From the NCBI GenBank assembly GCA_020633205.1, contig JACKEB010000012.1, forward strand, positions 1 through 64,000: a DNA stretch of 64,000 bases, in the 5' to 3' direction. Shown here one piece after another: positions 59,463 to 64,000 of this stretch. The notes below the pieces were generated by a model. The model saw only the letters and a program-made list of their open reading frames with translations. It searched no databases and was not told the origin of the DNA. This DNA comes from Polyangiaceae bacterium (GTDB lineage Bacteria > Myxococcota_A > Polyangia > Polyangiales > Polyangiaceae). Position numbers and translations under genes: made by a program. How positions within the stretch are numbered: position 1 is the stretch's first letter; each line of letters starts with the position of its first letter.

Positions 59463-59798
59463 GTGCAAGGGGTCGTCGACGTTCAGAGTTGGGTGCGGGG
59501 CAGGGGGGGAGGGAGCAGCGGTGCGCTGCGAAAGGCGGCGCAGGTCACCAGCCTCGCGTTGGAACCGACGCCATCGAAGCCGGCCGTCGCACCGGCGGCG
59601 TTGGAGAAGGTCTCGGGCCCGACGGAGATTGTCTTCACCGAGGGAGGCCATTTCGGGCTCATGTTCGTTCCTCGGAGCTTGATGCGGCTCTGCGAGTGCA
59701 ACGAGTGGTACTGGGGCGTGAGTTTGGGCTGGAGCCTTAGTTGGTCTCTAGCCGCACCACGACCGCGGGGGAGAGCAAGTAGCCACCGCCACCGCTGA
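59463..59798 (+). CDS. Possible uncharacterised ORF in G+C-periodic intergenic region
   Basis: The 282-bp gap between TetR and the STAND gene shows strong third-position G+C periodicity. A GTG-initiated plus-strand frame of about 111 codons (MQGVVDVQSWVRGRGGG... EIVFTEGGHFGLMFVPRSLMRL) fits it, but its end overlaps the STAND gene antisense. A minus-strand frame 59483-59701 shares the same third positions, so strand is ambiguous. No family is recognised; it may be a remnant. Confidence 0.2.
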   Translation: MQGVVDVQSWVRGRGGGSSGALRKAAQVTSLALEPTPSKPAVAPAALEKVSGPTEIVFTEGGHFGLMFVPRSLMRLCECNEWYWGVSLGWSLSWSLAAPRPRGRASSHRHR

Positions 59799-62403
59799 GC
59801 AGGAGATCTTTCAGCCCACGCCGTCGGAGCGTCGTTACCGCGACGTACAGGCGGTTGATCGCGGCGTGACTCAAGATTTGTTCATCGGGCCAACCTGCCG
59901 CGATCAGCTCGTCGGTCGACACGACCTCGCCGGGTGCCGCGACTCGACGCGTCGCCAAGCAAAGCAGGATGAGTCGCTGCGGAGAGCGCGCCGGCAAGGC
60001 AACTGCGTTACCTCCGGGCAACGTGAACCCACCCCCGTCGGAGCGTACGACCAGTGCGCGAGGTTCCGGGTTGCGGCCCCCGCTTGCGAACACCAAAAGC
60101 CTTCGCAGGGCGAACCGCGAGTCGTCGTTTGGGTTTCGGCGTACCAGCGCATTCGCCTCGGCGACTGCGGTCGGGCGCTGATCCGCTGCGATGTCACCTG
60201 AGGCGAGCTCAAGGCAGCTGCGATGAATCGCGACCGCAGCGCTGAGCGCTGGTTCGTGCGAGACGTGCGAGAGAGCTTCTTCGGCTCGCCGCAGTTCTTG
60301 CTTTGCCTCGCCGTAGCGCTGCAGTGCAGCGTGTGAGCCCGCCATTCCCGCGGAGATCAGCGCTTCGTACCGCGGGGATCCAACCGGCGCAATGCGTCGA
60401 CGCGCCTGTCCGAGCACAGCGAGAGCGTTTTGTGGTTCTTCGCGCTCGAGGTGCGTGGTGCCGAGATAGTAGAGCGCGCTCGCCTCGCGATGACGATCGC
60501 CGTGGTCGGCGAAGATCTGCGCGGCTCGTGCGTAGTCTGCTCCTGCCCCATCGAGATCGTCCATTTCCTGCAATGCGCTTCCGCGTGCCAGGAGCAGCAG
60601 CGCTTCCATACCTGGTGTGTCGCAGCGTCTAGCGATCTCAAGCCCCTCATCGACCAGATTCAGTGCCTCGCGCGTCCGGCTCGCGAAGATCTGAACGACG
60701 GCGAGCTCGTAGAGCACGGCGGTGCGCTCGGTCTCGCATCCAAGTTCCCGGAAACGCATCGACGACTCGCTCAGGCTTTCGACCGCTGGCGCAAGTGCGC
60801 CTTCCCGCCGGTGTGCGTGTCCGAGGTGACGCAGCACCTGAGCTTCCCGCTGCTTCCTTACATCGTTTGCGGGCGTTTGGGCGAGCAGCTTCATCGCATC
60901 GTCTAGGCGTGCCCTCGCACGCACCGTGTCGCTCGCCACGTCGTCCAGCTCACCAAGCTTCGTCAATGCGACCGCGGCGAGTCCCGGCTCGGCGACTCTC
61001 GTCGCGATCTGGAGTGCTTCTTCGAAATCGGTGCGCGCGAGGGCGCTCTCCCCGAGCTCCCGCCGCGCGCTGCCTCGGCCGAGGAGCGCGCGTACGCTTG
61101 CGTCTACGACGCACTCGTCCGTCGCGTCGGGCGCCAAGGCTTCCAGTATGTGCGCGAAGAGCTCAGAGACGAGGCGCGCTTGGCCGCGGGCGAATAGGTG
61201 TGCTTCGAGCGACATCGCGATCGCTAGAGAGTCTACTGCAAGCGGCGCAGAACCTGTTTCGAGTGCGCGGTTGCAGAGCGTCTTGTGAGCGAGCAGCAGG
61301 TTCTCTCGTTGCAGCTCCACGTCGACCTCCGATGCCCGGCTCGCGAAGTGCCGTGCGTGACTGATAATCACGGCTTCGCGCTCACCCTGGAATTCCGCGC
61401 TCTGGAGGAGCTGCTCAGCAACTTCACGGATAGTCTCGAAGTAGGCATAGTGGCTGAAAGATTTCGGGAGGAAATGAACCCTGAGGAGCGACGCCCGAAT
61501 CAGCGCATGGATCCCTTCAAGCACTGAACCGCATCCCAACTTCTGCTCGCTCAGAATGGCTTCGGCGTCCTCCAAGGTGAAGCCGTTGCGCAGCGTGGCG
61601 GCGAGTACGAAGAGACGTCGTTCGGGTGGCGTGAGCAGCGCGACGGAGTCGAGTACCGCGCGCTGAATCGACTCGTGGCGCTCTCCTTGCCGTGGGCTGC
61701 GCAGAACGCCGAGAGCCGACCCCACGCGGGACTCGAGCTCGCTGACGGACAAGACACTCATTCTCGAAGCCGCGAGCTCGATGTTGAGTGGCATGCGGTC
61801 GATGGCCTCCACAATCCGGCTAACCACCGCGGGTTCGGCGTCCTTCGAGGCGGGCCTCACCAGGCTCGCGCGGTCGAAGAACAATGCGACCGCCTGATCG
61901 TGCTGGAGAGGATCGAGCGGCACGACCTGCTCGCCATCGACGGCGAGTGCGACGCGCGAGGTCACCAAGAATCGCGCCGTCGGAGCACCACGTACCCATG
62001 CGTCGAGCAGCGGTGCGGTTGCAGTCGCGACCTGCTCGACGTTGTCGAGCACCACAAGGATGTGCCCGAGTCGACTCAGACGATGCCCGATGTTGGATGT
62101 GGCGTCGCCATGCTGGGAGCCAACGTTGGCACCAAGCGCGGCCGCCACCGCTGACACGACCTGACTCGCGCTCCGGCACGCAGACAGATCCACGAACCAT
62201 GCGTGCTCACGATCGTCCGTTGCTATCCGCGTACGCCAGTCTGCAACCAGGTGAAGCGCAAGGCGCGTCTTGCCCATGCCACCGGGGCCAGTGACTGTCA
62301 CCAGACGGTGCTGCTCGAGCAAGAGCGTCAACGTTCGAAGCTCCGCCTCGCGGCCAATGAAGCTGGACGCTGGCAGATCGAAGTGTGCTTGCGGTGGGGT
62401 CAT
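59737..62403 (-). CDS. STAND-type ATPase regulator: NB-ARC-like NTPase, TPR array, C-terminal OmpR-type winged helix
   Basis: 888 residues from the ATG at 62403. N-terminal NTPase: FIGREAELRTL, Walker A TVTGPGGMGKTRLAL (about 40-55), Walker B LVVLDNVEQV, then LVTSR and a winged-helix region. About 400-740: TPR-like helical repeats (ALARTDFEEALQIATRVAEPGLAAVALTKLGEL, ASALYYLGTTHLEREEPQNALAVLGQA). About 790-885: a trans_reg_C-like domain (LPARSPQRLILLCLATRRVAAPGEVVSTDELIAAGWPDE...AINRLYVAVTTLRRRGLKDLLLSGGGGYLL). In SARP/AfsR regulators this DNA-binding domain is N-terminal; here it is last. Divergent from a lipoprotein gene. Confidence 0.9.
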   Translation of the reverse strand: MTPPQAHFDLPASSFIGREAELRTLTLLLEQHRLVTVTGPGGMGKTRLALHLVADWRTRIATDDREHAWFVDLSACRSASQVVSAVAAALGANVGSQHGDATSNIGHRLSRLGHILVVLDNVEQVATATAPLLDAWVRGAPTARFLVTSRVALAVDGEQVVPLDPLQHDQAVALFFDRASLVRPASKDAEPAVVSRIVEAIDRMPLNIELAASRMSVLSVSELESRVGSALGVLRSPRQGERHESIQRAVLDSVALLTPPERRLFVLAATLRNGFTLEDAEAILSEQKLGCGSVLEGIHALIRASLLRVHFLPKSFSHYAYFETIREVAEQLLQSAEFQGEREAVIISHARHFASRASEVDVELQRENLLLAHKTLCNRALETGSAPLAVDSLAIAMSLEAHLFARGQARLVSELFAHILEALAPDATDECVVDASVRALLGRGSARRELGESALARTDFEEALQIATRVAEPGLAAVALTKLGELDDVASDTVRARARLDDAMKLLAQTPANDVRKQREAQVLRHLGHAHRREGALAPAVESLSESSMRFRELGCETERTAVLYELAVVQIFASRTREALNLVDEGLEIARRCDTPGMEALLLLARGSALQEMDDLDGAGADYARAAQIFADHGDRHREASALYYLGTTHLEREEPQNALAVLGQARRRIAPVGSPRYEALISAGMAGSHAALQRYGEAKQELRRAEEALSHVSHEPALSAAVAIHRSCLELASGDIAADQRPTAVAEANALVRRNPNDDSRFALRRLLVFASGGRNPEPRALVVRSDGGGFTLPGGNAVALPARSPQRLILLCLATRRVAAPGEVVSTDELIAAGWPDEQILSHAAINRLYVAVTTLRRRGLKDLLLSGGGGYLLSPAVVVRLETN

Positions 62404-62484
62404 CGCTGAAAGGAACGTGCCGCAACAGGTTCTCACGGAGTGGGAGGCGATGCGAAGCGAACCCGTTCAGGTGCTCGGTGTTCT

Positions 62485-62502
62485 GTTAAGGCAGGTTAAG
62501 GC
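62485..62502. promoter_or_regulatory. Direct repeats GTTAAGGC, candidate site for the STAND regulator
   Basis: GTTAAGGC at 62485-62492 and again at 62495-62502, a 10-bp period (one helical turn). This is the arrangement bound by OmpR/SARP-type winged helices. It lies in the 132-bp divergent region between the STAND regulator and the lipoprotein gene. Confidence 0.5.
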
Positions 62503-62535
62503 GCTCATTCAGGCTTGCCGCACTACAGCGATTGA

Positions 62536-63678
62536 ATGCACTTGCCTGTCCTCCGCTATTCCTCAGTTGTTTTGCTTGCTCTCACCATCGGCTGTGGGCG
62601 CACGACGGACGGCGCGCTGAGCGATGCGGAACGCCCGGGCGACGCTGGAGTCAAGCCGCCAGACGACGCGGAGCTACCGTCCGATGCGGCGGTTGACCCA
62701 CGCGTCGACCTCAGCGGCGCCCCCTCCCTCGAGCTCGTGGCGAGCGTGCCGTTAGCGCCCGCGAATGGCTGGAGAGGCTCGCCAGTGCGCATCGTGGCAA
62801 CCGCCGCTGGCTTCGCCGTGGTGAGCGGATCGCTGATCCCCGACGGCCTTGTGCCGGTGCGGAGCGGCGTGCTGTCCGAGCACGGGAGCGTCACTTCTAC
62901 GGAACTCGAGTGGCGTTGCCAGTCATACCTTGGGCTCCAAGGCGGAGCCGAAGCGACGCTGTTGTGCTTCGATGCCCAGACGCTACACGTTGCCTCCCTG
63001 GGAGCGAAAGGCGCGCTTGCAGGCGTTCAGAGCTTCGCGCTGGACGAGGCCGATACGACGGTAAGCGATCCAACTGGGACGACCGTTTGGGTGCGCACTT
63101 GGCGGGACACTGGATACTTCACGCTCCGTACTTACGACGTCGCCTCGGGGAAGCAGACCCACCAAGAGACGTATGAGCACGACGTCTCGAGCCCTGCTCT
63201 TGCTCCGGGCTCCTCTGGCGCCTGGCTCACTTCTGGCGTGCTCGTAGATCGCGCACCGACGGTGACAGTTCATCGCTTGCCAGACGGCGCGTCGTACGGG
63301 ACCTCGCTGTGTGAGGACACCAAGTTCGACTCTCACGATCTGGTCGAGGTCTCGACCTCAGCCGTTGCCTTGGCTGAGATGTGCGGCGACGACGTGAGGG
63401 TTTCACTGATCGACGTCGTCGCGGGATCTCGGGACTCGATCGTGTTTCGCAAGAACACGGAGGGGTGGGGCGCTCCGCTGATCACACACTGGGGTGAGCA
63501 GCTCGCGGTTGCCGCAGGCAAGGAGATCGTCGTCCTCGATCCGAAACTACAAGTTCGCGCCGTTGGAAGCGCCCCGGATACGGTTTACGGAGTCGCGGCG
63601 AAGGGGGCCACGCTTGCCGTGCTGTCCGGCGCCGGTGACTTCTCGATGCTGGTTACGCTGTTTCGCCTTCCAGAATAG
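62536..63678 (+). CDS. Lipoprotein, beta-propeller-like
   Basis: 380 residues. The signal peptide ends ALTIGC (Cys at about 20) and is followed by an Asp/Ala/Pro-rich linker (DAERPGDAGVKPPDDAELPSDAAVDP). The remainder is beta-rich with repeated phrases such as VRIVATAAGFAVVSGSL, TYDVASGKQTHQETYEHD and KEIVVLDPKLQVRAVG, suggesting a PQQ/WD-like propeller. It is anchored in the envelope; function unknown. Divergent from and possibly controlled by the STAND regulator. Confidence 0.85.
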   Translation: MHLPVLRYSSVVLLALTIGCGRTTDGALSDAERPGDAGVKPPDDAELPSDAAVDPRVDLSGAPSLELVASVPLAPANGWRGSPVRIVATAAGFAVVSGSLIPDGLVPVRSGVLSEHGSVTSTELEWRCQSYLGLQGGAEATLLCFDAQTLHVASLGAKGALAGVQSFALDEADTTVSDPTGTTVWVRTWRDTGYFTLRTYDVASGKQTHQETYEHDVSSPALAPGSSGAWLTSGVLVDRAPTVTVHRLPDGASYGTSLCEDTKFDSHDLVEVSTSAVALAEMCGDDVRVSLIDVVAGSRDSIVFRKNTEGWGAPLITHWGEQLAVAAGKEIVVLDPKLQVRAVGSAPDTVYGVAAKGATLAVLSGAGDFSMLVTLFRLPE

Positions 63679-63808
63679 CAAGAGTCAGCAGGGTTGGCCG
63701 GATGGCTCTCGCACGCCTACTCCGGACCTGGATCGAGGAGCAGGGTTTCGCGGCGCCTCGGCCTGAAGTCCAGGCTCTTGATCGAGCGAGGTAGCGGCGC
63801 CGGATTTT

Positions 63809-64000
63809 TCAGCTCCCCCCCAGGTACTTCTTGAGCCGCCTGTCCCAGTCAGGTCCGTTGATCTGCTGCAAGAGCGAGGTGTCGATGCCTTCAGTCAGCG
63901 GGCTGTCGTCCGGAAGCGCGAAGGCGTAGTCCTGGCGCTCCAGCTGAATCGGTAACACCCGCAGCCGGCCGTGATAGTCGCGATTGATTTGCCAGCGCAA
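63809..64000 (-). CDS. Periplasmic solute-binding / GluR-like protein, C-terminal part (runs off the window)
   Basis: 63 residues are visible, ending in a stop at 63809; the gene continues beyond 64000. LRVLPIQLERQDYAFALPDDSPLTEGIDTSLLQQINGPDWDRRLKKYLG matches the end of bacterial extracellular solute-binding protein family 3 domains, including those fused to potassium-channel pores in prokaryotic glutamate-receptor-like channels. Whether a channel domain is present cannot be seen. Confidence 0.75.
   Translation of the reverse strand: MRWQINRDYHGRLRVLPIQLERQDYAFALPDDSPLTEGIDTSLLQQINGPDWDRRLKKYLGGS

Overview
This is a 64 kb stretch of high-G+C bacterial DNA. I infer a myxobacterium-like organism (Myxococcota, probably Polyangia). 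Reasons: strong third-position G+C, many single-gene regulator/enzyme pairs, several lipoproteins whose lipobox is followed by Gly/Ser/Asn-rich or Asp/Ala/Thr-rich linkers, eukaryote-like low-complexity linkers, a STAND/TPR regulator, HEAT-repeat proteins and ECF42-type sigma factors. No rRNA or phylogenetic marker apart from rsgA is present, so the assignment is inference.

Layout. 0-8 kb: hybrid histidine kinase coupled to a LysR regulator, an F420/NADP-type dinucleotide-binding protein, PEP synthase, and a quinone-oxidoreductase-type MDR divergent from an HxlR regulator with a long palindromic operator. 7-12.4 kb: AraC regulator, O-methyltransferase, then a MarR-EmrA-EmrB-like drug-efflux operon. 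12.4-14.7 kb: small enzymes (GFA, two VOC, RibD-like) and a decayed amidase tail. 14.7-20.8 kb: two ECF42 sigma/DGPF-protein modules flanking rsgA and a PhyH dioxygenase; both modules carry the same candidate promoter at the same distance from the first gene. 21-27 kb: HEAT/propeller proteins, DUF3224, LysR and a PF10118 protein. 27-40 kb: lipoproteins (one a putative zinc metalloprotease), a Baeyer-Villiger monooxygenase/amidase pair flanked by AraC regulators, a YeeE/YedE pair, a Kir-type potassium channel, and a TetR/O-methyltransferase pair.

40-47 kb is the most unusual part. A tRNA-Asn(GTT) gene is followed by a tandem array of about 150-bp units. Each unit repeats the last 19 bases of the tRNA gene plus its terminator hairpin, giving six tails and terminators in total. 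After the array comes an accessory segment: an AbrB-Doc toxin-antitoxin pair, a DUF1801-DUF1801-DUF2200 fusion with a histone-H1-like linker, another DUF1801 protein, a YhcG-type PDDEXK nuclease and a protein with a HEPN-like Rx4H motif. This looks like a tRNA-associated island, though no integrase is in the window.

47-64 kb: a 1133-residue HEAT-like protein, a VOC protein, a DUF2254 membrane protein, TetR, an NmrA-like/SGNH-hydrolase operon divergent from an ArsR-AHSA1 operon, an AlkC-like DNA glycosylase divergent from a WYL regulator, an atypical SDR with TetR, a STAND-TPR regulator with a C-terminal winged helix divergent from a lipoprotein, and the end of a solute-binding protein gene.

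A general theme is dense local autoregulation: about sixteen regulators, several with clear palindromes over their own promoters. The MarR and ArsR genes look leaderless and the WYL gene nearly so.
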